In this document: piece after piece, positions 8,803 through 16,993 of the stretch
Numbering within the stretch: position 1 is the stretch's first letter
Layout: each line of letters opens with the position of its first letter
Source: SpSt-583 sp034434015
GTDB lineage: Bacteria > Chloroflexota > Anaerolineae > Anaerolineales > UBA6663
Reading direction: 5' to 3'
DNA: 64,000 bases
NCBI GenBank assembly: GCA_034434015.1
Contig: DAOUAB010000122.1
Span: 51,475-115,474 of the forward strand
The notes under the pieces: generated by a model
Database searches by the model: none
What the model was told of the DNA's origin: nothing
Seen by the model: only the letters and a program-made list of their open reading frames with translations
Program-made: the position numbers and the translations under genes

Positions 8803-8845
8803 TGACCTCCGGCACTGCCCCTTATGACCGGCAAGCCTCTATCGT
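8803..8845 (+). promoter_or_regulatory. Shared promoter block, copy 1
   Basis: TGACCTCCGGCACT at 8803-8816, then 8 bp, TGACC at 8825-8829, then 10 bp, and TATCGT at 8840-8845, 32 bp before the start codon of the membrane-protein gene. The same elements with identical spacing occur upstream of the genes at 11438 and 13497. TATCGT is in the right place for a -10 element. The repeated TGACC sites, 22 bp apart, look like activator sites, with a weaker TGCCC another 11 bp upstream. Confidence 0.7.
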
Positions 8846-8877
8846 GATGCCATCGGAAGCGTTCAACGGAGGTTCCC

Positions 8878-9402
8878 ATGTCACATCTGATCAACACTCA
8901 ACCCCTCGAAACGCCGGAGCGCAAAACGCGCGGTCGCCTGGTCGGCGGCTTGCTGATGATCGGCATCGGCCTGTATCTACTCATCGCCCAGTTCATCCAG
9001 GCGGAATGGATGGGCCTGCTGATCATGCCCGGCCTCGGCCTGGCCTTCGTGCTTGGGGGCCTGCTCGGGCGCAACGCTGGCCTGCTGGTGCCGGGCGGTA
9101 TCCTGAGCGGCCTGGGCCTGGGCGCTTACCTGGTCGCCTCTCCATTGGTCGAGGCCGGCGAAGTGGCGCAGGGCGGCGTCTTCCTGTTGGCCTTCGCCCT
9201 CGGCTGGGGTCTGATCACGCTGTTGTCGGCCGTCATCGGCCAGCGCGTGTTGTGGCCCCTGATCCCGGGCGGCATCCTGGCCGTGATCGGCGCGCTGCTG
9301 CTGGGCGGCAGCGCGGGCGTGCAGGTGCTGGAATGGATCGGCCGGCTGTGGCCGCTGGCTTTGATCCTGGGCGGCCTGGCGGTCCTGTTCCGCCGCCGCT
9401 GA
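8878..9402 (+). CDS. Small multi-pass membrane protein, function unknown
   Basis: 174 residues. A 20-residue polar N terminus precedes about six short hydrophobic segments rich in Gly and Leu. It ends in FRRR, which suggests a cytoplasmic positively charged C terminus. The layout (G-G-hhhhG-hG-hh repeats) resembles LiaF/DUF5668-like transmembrane modules but I cannot assign a family. The start has a good AACGGAGG site. It is the first gene behind copy 1 of the shared promoter block and is probably co-transcribed with the DUF385 gene 80 bp downstream. Confidence 0.7.
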   Translation: MSHLINTQPLETPERKTRGRLVGGLLMIGIGLYLLIAQFIQAEWMGLLIMPGLGLAFVLGGLLGRNAGLLVPGGILSGLGLGAYLVASPLVEAGEVAQGGVFLLAFALGWGLITLLSAVIGQRVLWPLIPGGILAVIGALLLGGSAGVQVLEWIGRLWPLALILGGLAVLFRRR

Positions 9403-9483
9403 CCCGGGCGCTTGATTTCGGGGCCTGTCCGGCCACACCGGGCAGGCCCTTTCGGGTTGAAAGCGCCCATGAAGGAGAACGCC

Positions 9484-9858
9484 ATGTGGTACAACCCCCT
9501 CATCACGGCGCTGCTTCGCTCGCCCCTGCACGGGCTGCTCAGCGGCAGCTACATGCTGCTCACCGTCACCGGGCGCAAGACCGGGCGCGCCTACACCACG
9601 CCAGTGAACTATGGTCGCAGCGGAGACACGTTGACCTGCTTCTCGCGCCGCGAGCGGACGTGGTGGCGCAACTTACGGGAGCGCGCGCCGGTCACCGTGC
9701 GGCTGCGCGGGAAAGAGCGGCGCGGCCTGGGCGTCGTGGTCGAGTCGGACGAGGCAACGCGCGCGGCGCGTCTGCGGCAGCTGTATCCGGCCATGTCGGC
9801 GGCGCAGGCGGCCCGGTTCGCGCCGGACATGGTTCTGATCGAAATCCAGCTGGAGTAA
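9484..9858 (+). CDS. Deazaflavin-dependent (DUF385/Ddn-like) nitroreductase-family protein
   Basis: 124 residues. LTVTGRKTGRAYTTPVNY followed by CFSRRERTWWRNLRERAPVTVRL is the typical core of the F420-dependent deazaflavin reductase (DUF385) split-barrel family, including the conserved WWRNL segment. I prefer the ATG at 9484, which has an AAGGAG site, over an upstream ATG at 9469. Members bind F420 or FMN. Which cofactor is used here cannot be told. It probably belongs to the transcript started by copy 1 of the shared promoter. Confidence 0.8.
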   Translation: MWYNPLITALLRSPLHGLLSGSYMLLTVTGRKTGRAYTTPVNYGRSGDTLTCFSRRERTWWRNLRERAPVTVRLRGKERRGLGVVVESDEATRAARLRQLYPAMSAAQAARFAPDMVLIEIQLE

Positions 9859-9927
9859 CGGACGACGAAACGCGGCGCGGCGCTCAAGCCTGCGCCCGAC
9901 AGCCGACCAGCCCTGCCGGTGAGAGGG

Positions 9928-11235
9928 CTAGGCCGAAGCCAGCAGGCGGTCGGCGCACTCCCAGCCGGTGAACAGCGCCGCCCCGGTCCCGGGGCCGGCC
10001 AGGTAATCGCCGCAGAAGAACACCGGCCCTTCCTGGGGATCATCAAAAAACTCGCGGACGGCGTCGAGGTAGCCGGCCCGAAAGGCGGGCACCTTTTCGG
10101 GCCAATGGAACTGCCGCGCCGCCACACGCCGGTTGCGCAGCTCCGGATAGACCCTGGCCACTTCCTGCCAGGCGCGGTCGAGCTGTTCGGAGTCGGAAAG
10201 CGAGGGGTCATAGGCGCCGGCGCGGGCTTCGGTCAGCGCCAGCCAGCGCTTTCCCTGTCGCTGCTGGAAATAGATAAAGGCCACGCCGATGTCCCGGTTG
10301 GCGCGGGGGATCATCACGCCGTCGGCCGGCGCTACACCCGGATTAAACGACTCGTGCTCGAAGACGTGGAATTGCGTGGCAATCCTGGTGTAGGCCACGC
10401 GAGGGAAGAAGCGTTGCCAGGCCGGGCGCGGATCGGCGAAGAGAGACAGCGCCCGCGTCCCCGGAACCGCCACCACCACCCGCCCGGCCCGGACGTTCTC
10501 GGTCTTGCCCGCGCGCTCGAGCGTGAGCCGGACGCCGCCGGCCTCAAACTCAATCTGTCGGACGGCGACGCCGGTTTGAACATCCAGGAGCCGGCCGAAG
10601 GCAGCCGTCAGCGCGCCGATGCCGTCGGCGAAGTAGTAGGTTTTCGCGTTCAGGTAGCCGGCCATCAACGATAGAAACGCTTTGCGCGACAGGTCGTCTT
10701 CCTGATACGAGCAGTTGGTCTCAAAGGTGGGATAGGCCCAGTAATCGAACATCTCCGGCGAGATTGAGCGACGGAAAAACTCGGCATAGGAGATGTCATC
10801 CGGCGCCGGGCCGCGCTCCATGTGATAGATCTCGATCCCGCGAAAACGGAGGATATGCGGCAGCAGACGGAGCATGGCCAGGCGACCGGACAACGAAACG
10901 CCGCGCCAGGTCAGATAGGAGCCGATGGACAGGAAGTTGACCGGATAGATGCGGCCATCACGATAGATCGCCAGGAGAAATCCCGGCGCGCGCTGACGGA
11001 TCTGGTCGGCCAACCCCATATCGTTCGCCATGTGCAGCAGGTAACGATCCGCGCCGGTGAAGAACTGGGCGCCGGGATTGATCGTGAATCCCTCCCACTC
11101 CAGGGAGGTCATCCGCCCGCCCACGTAATCCCGCGCTTCATAGACCGTCACCGAGGCCCCGGCCTGCTTCAGCCGATAGGCCGCCGTCAGCCCGGCGATC
11201 CCGGCGCCGACCACCACAATGTGATCCGACCTCAT
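9928..11235 (-). CDS. FAD-dependent amine oxidase / protoporphyrinogen oxidase-like protein
   Basis: 435 residues from the ATG at 11235, which has an AAGGAG site 8 bp upstream. Longer upstream in-frame extensions lack such support. The N-terminal dinucleotide-binding motif IVVVGAGIAGLTAAYRL and the YEARDYVGGRM extension are typical of flavin monooxygenase/amine oxidase proteins. The C-terminal FFCGDYLAGPGTGAALFTGWECADRLL matches the second FAD-binding block. It oxidises an amine, carotenoid or porphyrinogen substrate, which I cannot decide. It is divergent from the DUF2214 operon and shares its intergenic region. Confidence 0.8.
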   Translation of the reverse strand: MRSDHIVVVGAGIAGLTAAYRLKQAGASVTVYEARDYVGGRMTSLEWEGFTINPGAQFFTGADRYLLHMANDMGLADQIRQRAPGFLLAIYRDGRIYPVNFLSIGSYLTWRGVSLSGRLAMLRLLPHILRFRGIEIYHMERGPAPDDISYAEFFRRSISPEMFDYWAYPTFETNCSYQEDDLSRKAFLSLMAGYLNAKTYYFADGIGALTAAFGRLLDVQTGVAVRQIEFEAGGVRLTLERAGKTENVRAGRVVVAVPGTRALSLFADPRPAWQRFFPRVAYTRIATQFHVFEHESFNPGVAPADGVMIPRANRDIGVAFIYFQQRQGKRWLALTEARAGAYDPSLSDSEQLDRAWQEVARVYPELRNRRVAARQFHWPEKVPAFRAGYLDAVREFFDDPQEGPVFFCGDYLAGPGTGAALFTGWECADRLLASA

Positions 11236-11349
11236 TCTGCGACTCCTTGCGTTGACTGCGGGTTGAGTATACCCGGGCAGGCCCGGCGCCGCGCCGCCGT
11301 GGTTGCGGCCGCGGCCGTGTGAACATCCCCTGGCACCCTCGCCGGCATG

Positions 11350-11403
11350 TGACGAGGGCGTGACCTCCGGCACTGGGTTGCATGACCTATCCAATCGTAT
11401 CGT
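11350..11403 (+). promoter_or_regulatory. Shared promoter block, copy 2
   Basis: TGACG at 11350, TGACCTCCGGCACT at 11361-11374, 8 bp, TGACC at 11383-11387, 10 bp, and TATCGT at 11398-11403, 34 bp before the start at 11438. The upstream TGACG lies exactly 11 bp before the first TGACC, so half-sites sit on one helix face. The element also lies within the divergent region of the FAD oxidase and could affect both genes. Confidence 0.7.
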
Positions 11404-11437
11404 CGCCGTCAACATCCGTCCGCATAAGGAGACGATC

Positions 11438-11896
11438 ATGTCGGTCAGCTGGATTCTCGCCATCGTTCACCTGTTGCCGTTCTCCGTCGGGTTGAGCGCC
11501 GTCTGGGCCAGGGGCCGGGCGCTGCGTGAAACAGCGGGGCCGCAGAGCCTATCGCGCGTCTTCTTCGCCGATAACGTCTGGGGCCTCGCCGCCATCGTAT
11601 GGATGGTAAGCGGTCTGCTGCGCGCGTTCGGCGGCTTCGAGAAGGGCGCGGACTACTACCTGAGCAACGGCCTCTTCTGGCTGAAGATGGGCGCGCTGAT
11701 CCTCATCCTGGCGCTGGAGATCTGGCCCATGATCACGTTGATCCGCTGGCGTATTCAACTTCGGCGCGGCCAGCAGCCCGACGCGCGCCCGGCAGCCGCC
11801 CTGGCCCGGATCAGCTACGTTCAAGTGGCCCTGACCCTGCTCATGGCAATCGCCGCCGCCGGCATGGCCCGCGGCCTGGGCGCGAACCTGTTTTGA
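11438..11896 (+). CDS. DUF2214-family membrane protein
   Basis: 152 residues with four predicted membrane segments. The central block FFADNVWGLAAIVWMVSGLLR and the GADYYLSNGLFWLKMGAL stretch match the DUF2214 family, which often neighbours redox or cytochrome proteins. A conserved His (IVHLLPF) near the N terminus could ligate haem, as speculated for related CopD-like families. The start at 11438 follows ATAAGGAG. It precedes a cytochrome c lipoprotein by 16 bp, which suggests a joint electron-transfer or sensing role. That role is inference. Confidence 0.75.
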   Translation: MSVSWILAIVHLLPFSVGLSAVWARGRALRETAGPQSLSRVFFADNVWGLAAIVWMVSGLLRAFGGFEKGADYYLSNGLFWLKMGALILILALEIWPMITLIRWRIQLRRGQQPDARPAAALARISYVQVALTLLMAIAAAGMARGLGANLF

Positions 11897-11912
11897 TGAC
11901 GGAGCTGCGAAC

Positions 11913-12293
11913 ATGAAGAACCTCTCCCTGCTGTCCGGGCTGCTGGTCTGGCTCATTACTGCCCTGATGCTGAGCGCGTGTAGCCGGGCAGCTTCCGCCG
12001 CAAGCGATTCGCCCGAGGGGCGGCGCGGCGAAGCGGTGTTCATCCAGAATGGCTGCGCGGGCTGCCATGCCATCAGCGAAGAAACCCGCGTCGGGCCGGG
12101 CCTTAAGGGCGTGGTGGACGGCGGCGGCCCGCGCGGCGACCGACTCCCGGACGGCTCGGCCCGGACGGAAGCGAACCTGGCCGCGTGGATTCGCGGAGGC
12201 GCAGCGGCCTCGGGCAGCAGCATGCCGGCCTACCCCGCGCTAAGCGAGGCCGAATTGCAGGCTCTGATTGCTTATCTGCAATCGCTCCACTGA
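11913..12293 (+). CDS. c-type cytochrome lipoprotein
   Basis: 126 residues. A signal peptide ending in LSAC indicates a lipoprotein anchored outside the membrane. The haem motif CAGCH lies near residue 48. SSMPAYPALSEAELQALIAYLQSL supplies the axial Met and the C-terminal helix of class I cytochrome c domains. It is a short single-haem electron carrier. It follows the DUF2214 gene closely and both lie behind copy 2 of the shared promoter block. Confidence 0.87.
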   Translation: MKNLSLLSGLLVWLITALMLSACSRAASAASDSPEGRRGEAVFIQNGCAGCHAISEETRVGPGLKGVVDGGGPRGDRLPDGSARTEANLAAWIRGGAAASGSSMPAYPALSEAELQALIAYLQSLH

Positions 12294-12402
12294 GGGGCCG
12301 AGAGGCCATTCTCCGCTTCGCGGCGATCAACCGGCGCACCGGCCGCGAACATCTTGTGGGCAGCGCACTTCGACAGGCAAGAACAGGAAAGAGGCAACGC
12401 GG

Positions 12403-13299
12403 ATGAACCACAAAACCATTCTCGTGATAGGGGCCACCGGCTTACTGGGCGAGCCGGTCGCCCGGCAGTTGCGGGCCGACGGCTACCGCGTGCGCGTGTT
12501 CACCCGCTCGCCCGAGAAGGCCCGCGCCAGGTTCGGCCCGGGGTTCGAGATCGTGACCGGCGGCGTGGAGGACATGAGCGCCCTCAAGCAGGCACTGCGC
12601 GGCTGCGCCGGCGTCCACATCAACCTGTATGACGGGCGCGACCCCGACCTGGAGCGGCGCGGCGCAAGCGCCGTCGCGCAGGCCGCCGCGCAGAGCGGTG
12701 TGCAGCGCGTGACCTATCTCTCCGGCTCCACGGTGAGCGAGGCCAACCGCTGGTACGCCGGCACCGAGGCCAAGTGGCAGGCCGAAGCCGCCCTCCGCCA
12801 GAGCGGCGTTCCCTTCACCGTCTTCCGCGCCGCTGCGTTCATGGAGTCGCTGCCACGCTACGTGCGCGGCAACCGGGCCCGCTACATCGGCAGTCAGCCG
12901 CATCTCTGGCACTGGGTGGCCGCCGCCGACTATGCGCGCATGGTGTCGAAGGCCTGCGCCGACCCGCGCGCGGCGAACAAAATCCTATACGTCCACGGCC
13001 CACAGGCGCTGACGCTGCGTGATGCGCTGGAGACGTATGGCCGCATCGTTCATCCAACCCTGAAAGTCAGCCGTCTGCCGATCTGGATGGCCTCGCTGAT
13101 GGCGACGCTCTTTCGCGTGCAGGCTTTGGCCGAGGCGCTGCCCTTCATCCGCTATGCCGAGCGCGTGCGGGAAGAGGGCGACCCGGCGGAGGCCAATGCG
13201 CTGCTGGGCGCTCCGACAACCACCCTCGAGCAATGGAGCCGCGCCCAGGCGCTATCCGCTCAGAGCCGTGCGGCGCCGGCGGGCGCAGGTTGGCGCTGA
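12403..13299 (+). CDS. NmrA-like NAD(P)-binding oxidoreductase
   Basis: 298 residues. The N terminus TILVIGATGLLGEPVARQLRADGYRVRVFTRSPEKA is an atypical-SDR Rossmann motif (GxxGxxG), with the Arg pair suited to NADPH. VTYLSGSTVSEANRW and FTVFRAAAFMES match NmrA/TMR-like proteins, which either act as redox sensors or reduce quinone-type substrates. It lies 109 bp after the cytochrome gene and may belong to the same transcript. Catalytic activity cannot be judged. Confidence 0.82.
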   Translation: MNHKTILVIGATGLLGEPVARQLRADGYRVRVFTRSPEKARARFGPGFEIVTGGVEDMSALKQALRGCAGVHINLYDGRDPDLERRGASAVAQAAAQSGVQRVTYLSGSTVSEANRWYAGTEAKWQAEAALRQSGVPFTVFRAAAFMESLPRYVRGNRARYIGSQPHLWHWVAAADYARMVSKACADPRAANKILYVHGPQALTLRDALETYGRIVHPTLKVSRLPIWMASLMATLFRVQALAEALPFIRYAERVREEGDPAEANALLGAPTTTLEQWSRAQALSAQSRAAPAGAGWR

Positions 13300-13414
13300 G
13301 CGTGTTCGCCGCCGGCTGGGCGCACGGCCCCGGCCTTCGACCTCTTCGCCGGCCGCCGGGCCTGCCGGGACAGCCGCGAGCGCGGACGGCGGGTTTGGCC
13401 CGGCCGCAACCCTG

Positions 13415-13468
13415 TGACCCCGGCATGACCTCCGGCACTCCCACGCATGACCTGCCGGCCGGTATCGT
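13415..13468 (+). promoter_or_regulatory. Shared promoter block, copy 3
   Basis: TGACC at 13415, TGACCTCCGGCACT at 13426-13439, 8 bp, TGACC at 13448-13452, 10 bp, and TATCGT at 13463-13468, 28 bp before the exporter ATPase start. The three TGACC sites start 11 and 22 bp apart. The operon it controls leads to a NarL-type kinase/regulator pair, which makes that regulator the first candidate to bind here. Confidence 0.72.
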
Positions 13469-13496
13469 GAGGCAGCTGATTTTGGGAGGACACCGC

Positions 13497-14441
13497 ATGA
13501 CCGCAATTCTCGAAGCTCAAAACCTGGTGAAGCACTACGGCGACGTTCAGGCTGTGAAGGGCCTCTCGTTCCACATCGCCGAAGGCGAGATCTTCAGCCT
13601 GCTCGGCCCGAACGGCGCCGGCAAATCCACGACCATCGCCATGCTCTCCACGCTCTACGCGCCGACCGGCGGCGACGCCCGGATAGCCGGCTACTCGATC
13701 ACGCGCCAGCCGATGCAGGTGCGCGCCGTCATCGGCGTGGTGCCGCAGGACCTGGCGCTGTACGAGGACCTGACGGCGCGCGAGAACCTGAATTTCTGGG
13801 GCCAGATGTACGGCCTGTCGGGTCAGGCCCTTCGGCGGCGGATTGCCGAGGTCCTGGACCAGATTGGATTGGCCGACAAAGCCAACAAGCCGGTCAAGAC
13901 CTTCTCGGGCGGCATGAAGCGCCGCGTCAACATCGGCGTCGGCCTACTGCACCGGCCGCGCCTGCTCTTCATGGACGAGCCGACGGTCGGCATCGACCCG
14001 CAAAGCCGCCGCGCCATCCTGGACATGGTCAAGGACCTCAACCGCCAGGGCATGAGCGTGCTGTACACGACGCATTACATGGAGGAGGCCGCCGAGCTTT
14101 CCCATCGGGTCGGCATCATCGACCACGGCCGCATGATCGCGCTCGGCACACAGCCCGAACTGACCCGGCAGGTGGGCCAGGGTGAGACGCTGCGCCTGCA
14201 CGTCGCCGAAGACGGCGACGCCGAAAAACTGGCCCAGGCGCTGCGGGGCGCGCCCGACATCAAGCAGGCCTCGGCCGCCGATCACACCGTCGTCCTGAAC
14301 GTGCCCAGGGCCGAGGAGGCGCTGGCGCCGGCCGTGGCCCGCGCCAATGCCATCGGCGTCAAGATCCGGTCGGTGGATATCCAAGAGCCGAACCTCGAAG
14401 CCGTGTTCCTGCACCTGACGGGTCGGGCGCTGCGGGATTGA
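13497..14441 (+). CDS. ABC-2 exporter ATP-binding protein (DrrA-like)
   Basis: 314 residues. Walker A is GPNGAGKSTTIAML, the signature is FSGGMKRRVNIGVGLL, Walker B is LLFMDEPTVGIDP and the switch His is in YTTHYMEEA. The C-terminal 90 residues form a DrrA/DUF4162-like domain. It drives export by the two permeases downstream, from which it is separated by only a few bases. I chose the ATG at 13497, preceded by GGGAGGA. Longer in-frame starts run through the promoter. Substrate is unknown. Drugs, lipids or peptides are usual for such exporters. Confidence 0.9.
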   Translation: MTAILEAQNLVKHYGDVQAVKGLSFHIAEGEIFSLLGPNGAGKSTTIAMLSTLYAPTGGDARIAGYSITRQPMQVRAVIGVVPQDLALYEDLTARENLNFWGQMYGLSGQALRRRIAEVLDQIGLADKANKPVKTFSGGMKRRVNIGVGLLHRPRLLFMDEPTVGIDPQSRRAILDMVKDLNRQGMSVLYTTHYMEEAAELSHRVGIIDHGRMIALGTQPELTRQVGQGETLRLHVAEDGDAEKLAQALRGAPDIKQASAADHTVVLNVPRAEEALAPAVARANAIGVKIRSVDIQEPNLEAVFLHLTGRALRD

Positions 14442-14446
14442 CCACC

Positions 14447-15703
14447 ATGCGTAAAATCCTCCTCATCGGCCTCAAAGACGTCACGCTGGCTTTTCGCGAC
14501 CGCGCCGCGCTGGTCCTGATGCTGGCGGCCCCGCTCGTGCTCACCGTCGGGCTGGGTCTGGTCACCGGCCGCTTCGCCGTCGGCGGCAGCGCCGGCAGCG
14601 CGATCAGCGACATCCCGGTGGTGGTGGTGGACCAGGACGGCGGCCGGCTCGGCCAGGCGCTGGTGGACGCGCTCACGTCCGCCGAGCTGGACGATCTGCT
14701 GGACCCGGCCACGAGCGCGGACCCGGCGGCGGCGCGCCGGCAGGTGGACGACGATCAGGCCGCCGCCGCCGTCATCATCCCGGCCGGCTTCACGGACAGC
14801 GTCATCCCGCGCCAGGGCGCCGGCCCGGACGGCGGCAGCGTCCAGATCGAACTCTATGCCAACCCCACCCGGCCGACGAGCGCGGGCGTGGTGCAGGCCA
14901 TCGTGGACGAGTTTCTCAGCCGGGTCGAGGTCGGGCGCGTGGGCGGCCAGGTGGCCGTGACTCAACTGCTGACGCACGGCCTGATCTCACCGCAGGAGGC
15001 GGAGGCGGCCGGCCGTGAACTCGGCCAGCGCCAGGCGGACGCGGGCGAGGCCGTCATCACGCTCCGGCGCACGACCGGCGCGGCCGAGCCGCCGCCCGCC
15101 TTCGACGTGCTGGCCTACATCGCGCCCGGCATGGCCCTGATGTTCCTCATGTACACCACCGCCAACGGCGGGCGCGCGCTGCTGGCCGAGCGCGCGCAGG
15201 GCACGCTGCCGCGCCTGCTGGTGTCGCCGACCTCCACGACCCAGGTGCTGGGCGGCAAAGTGTTCGGCATCTTCCTGACCGGCGTCGCCCAGATGACGAT
15301 CCTGATCGGCGCCAGCACGCTGCTGTTCAACCTGCGCTGGGGCGACCCCCTCGGCGTGGCCGCGCTGGTGCTGGCGGCCGTGGCCGGCGCCACCGGCTGG
15401 GGTCTGCTGATCACGGCCATAGCCAGGAGCCCATCCCAGGCGGCCAGTCTGGGATCGGCCGTGATGCTGACCTTCGGCATCCTGGGCGGCAGCTTCATCA
15501 GCCTGAACGCCCTGCCCGGCTGGATCCGGGCCGTCAGCCGGATCACGCCCAACGCCTGGGGCCTGGACGGCTTCACGACGCTGGCGCTGGGCGGCACGCT
15601 GGCCGACGTCGCGCTGCCGGTCGGCGCGCTGCTGGCCATGGCCGCGCTCCTGTTCGGCGTGGCGACGGTGTTGTTCAGCCGCCAGGGCCTGGCGCAGCGA
15701 TAA
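14447..15703 (+). CDS. ABC-2 type exporter permease
   Basis: About 418 residues. One N-terminal membrane helix (near residues 24-40) is followed by a large extracytoplasmic domain and then five or six C-terminal helices starting near residue 220 (FDVLAYIAPGMALMFLMYTT). This matches ABC2_membrane_3 proteins. ERAQGTLPRLLVSPTS is the conserved cytoplasmic segment after the first C-terminal helix. A TTG at 14438 overlaps the ATPase stop and is an alternative start. It likely forms a heterodimer with the next permease. Confidence 0.85.
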   Translation: MRKILLIGLKDVTLAFRDRAALVLMLAAPLVLTVGLGLVTGRFAVGGSAGSAISDIPVVVVDQDGGRLGQALVDALTSAELDDLLDPATSADPAAARRQVDDDQAAAAVIIPAGFTDSVIPRQGAGPDGGSVQIELYANPTRPTSAGVVQAIVDEFLSRVEVGRVGGQVAVTQLLTHGLISPQEAEAAGRELGQRQADAGEAVITLRRTTGAAEPPPAFDVLAYIAPGMALMFLMYTTANGGRALLAERAQGTLPRLLVSPTSTTQVLGGKVFGIFLTGVAQMTILIGASTLLFNLRWGDPLGVAALVLAAVAGATGWGLLITAIARSPSQAASLGSAVMLTFGILGGSFISLNALPGWIRAVSRITPNAWGLDGFTTLALGGTLADVALPVGALLAMAALLFGVATVLFSRQGLAQR

Positions 15704-15709
15704 AGCGAG

Positions 15710-16918
15710 ATGACCATGAACCCGAGAAAGATTCTGGCGATCGCGTGGAAGGATGGGCTCATCCGGTTTGCCAGCCGGTCGGAGCTGTTGTTCTTCATCC
15801 TCCTCCCGCTGGTCTTCACCTACATCCTCGGCGGCGGCTTCAACCCGGGCGAGGCCGATACCCGCGTCCGCCTGCCCGTAGTGGATGAGGCCGGCACGCC
15901 CCTGGCCGCCGAACTGCTGGCGGCGCTGGAGAAGTCCGAGGCGGTGCGCGTGGACCGGATGACGCGCGCCGAGGCCGAGGCCGCGTTCGACGACCGCGAC
16001 GCCGCGGCGCTGCTCATCCTCCCGGCCGGTTTCGACACGGACGCGCTGGCGGACGGCGCGGTGGAGCTAGAACTGCGCCAGCAGCCGAACAACTTGAACG
16101 CCCAGGCGGCCGAGCGGGCCGTCCTGGCCGTCCTTGGCCGCGTCGGGCGCGCCCTGACGGTGGCAGAGGCCAGCGTCGCGGAGGCGGACCGCCGCCAGCC
16201 GTTCGCGTCGGTGGATGAGCGCGCGGCTTATTTCGACGCGGCGCGCCGGCAGGCGCAGGCGCTGCTCGACGCGGCGCCCGACCGCCTGGAGGTCCGTCGG
16301 GCCGTCACGCCGGACCCGGTGGGTTACGACCCGGCGGCCAACTCGTCCGCCGGCCAGCTCATCACCTGGGTCTTCATCCCGCTGCTCGGCCTGTCCGGCC
16401 TGTACGCGTTCGAGCGACAGCAGGGCACATTGCGCCGCCTGCTGACCACACCCACCGAAAAGGCCACCTTCCTGCTCGGCACGATCACGGGCCAGGTAGC
16501 GGTCGCGCTGGTGCAGATGACGCTGCTGGTCGTCTTCGGCGCGCTGGCCCTCGGGCTGAACTGGGGCCGCCAGCCCATCGCGCTGGCCGTGCTGATGGTG
16601 GCCTTCGCCCTGGCCTCGGCCGCGCTGGGCACCACGCTGGGCGCCTTTGTCAAGACCGAGGGCCAGGCCGGCGGCCTGAGCATGATGCTGGGCATGGCCA
16701 TGGCGCTGCTGGGCGGCTGCTGGTATCCCATCGAGCTGTTCCCGGAGGCGGTGCGGACGGCCACGAAGGCGCTGCCGACCTCCTGGGCCATGCAGGGCCT
16801 GCTCGACCTGGCGCTGCGCGGCCAGGACCTGAACGGCATCCTGCTGGAGGCCGGCGTGCTGGCCGGGTTCGCGGCCGTGTTCTTCGCCGTCGGCGTGTGG
16901 CGGTTCCGTTATGAGTAG
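15710..16918 (+). CDS. ABC-2 type exporter permease, second subunit
   Basis: 402 residues with the same plan as the preceding gene: one N-terminal helix (SELLFFILLPLVFTYILGGGF), an extracytoplasmic domain up to about residue 210, then a membrane domain. ERQQGTLRRLLTTPTEKATF is the equivalent of ERAQGTLPRLLVSPTS upstream, so the two arose by duplication. The gap between the genes is 6 bp. A hairpin begins at its stop codon, so the exporter operon may end here before the kinase genes. Confidence 0.85.
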   Translation: MTMNPRKILAIAWKDGLIRFASRSELLFFILLPLVFTYILGGGFNPGEADTRVRLPVVDEAGTPLAAELLAALEKSEAVRVDRMTRAEAEAAFDDRDAAALLILPAGFDTDALADGAVELELRQQPNNLNAQAAERAVLAVLGRVGRALTVAEASVAEADRRQPFASVDERAAYFDAARRQAQALLDAAPDRLEVRRAVTPDPVGYDPAANSSAGQLITWVFIPLLGLSGLYAFERQQGTLRRLLTTPTEKATFLLGTITGQVAVALVQMTLLVVFGALALGLNWGRQPIALAVLMVAFALASAALGTTLGAFVKTEGQAGGLSMMLGMAMALLGGCWYPIELFPEAVRTATKALPTSWAMQGLLDLALRGQDLNGILLEAGVLAGFAAVFFAVGVWRFRYE

Positions 16919-16962
16919 AGACGCCCCGACGGGACCGCTCTACACCCCCGACAGGGCGTCTC
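16918..16962 (+). terminator. Inverted repeat at the end of the exporter genes, possible terminator
   Basis: GAGACGCCC at 16918-16926 pairs perfectly with GGGCGTCTC at 16954-16962 around a 27-nt loop. No T run follows directly, so it may be an attenuator or mRNA-stabilising structure rather than a strict rho-independent terminator. Confidence 0.4.
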
Positions 16963-16981
16963 GATAATTCCAGCGATGCGT

Positions 16982-16987
16982 TACAAT
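16982..16987 (+). promoter_or_regulatory. -10 element (TACAAT) for a leaderless kinase mRNA
   Basis: TACAAT ends 7 bases before the ATG at 16994, with no ribosome binding site between them. Transcription would begin at or next to the ATG, which argues for a leaderless message. I see no convincing -35 box. Confidence 0.45.
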
Positions 16988-16993
16988 CTCGCC

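Noticed and set aside
11236..11463. 76-residue N-terminal extension of the FAD oxidase
   Set aside because: It lacks homology-like character, runs through the shared promoter block of the divergent gene, and the ATG at 11235 has a strong AAGGAG site.
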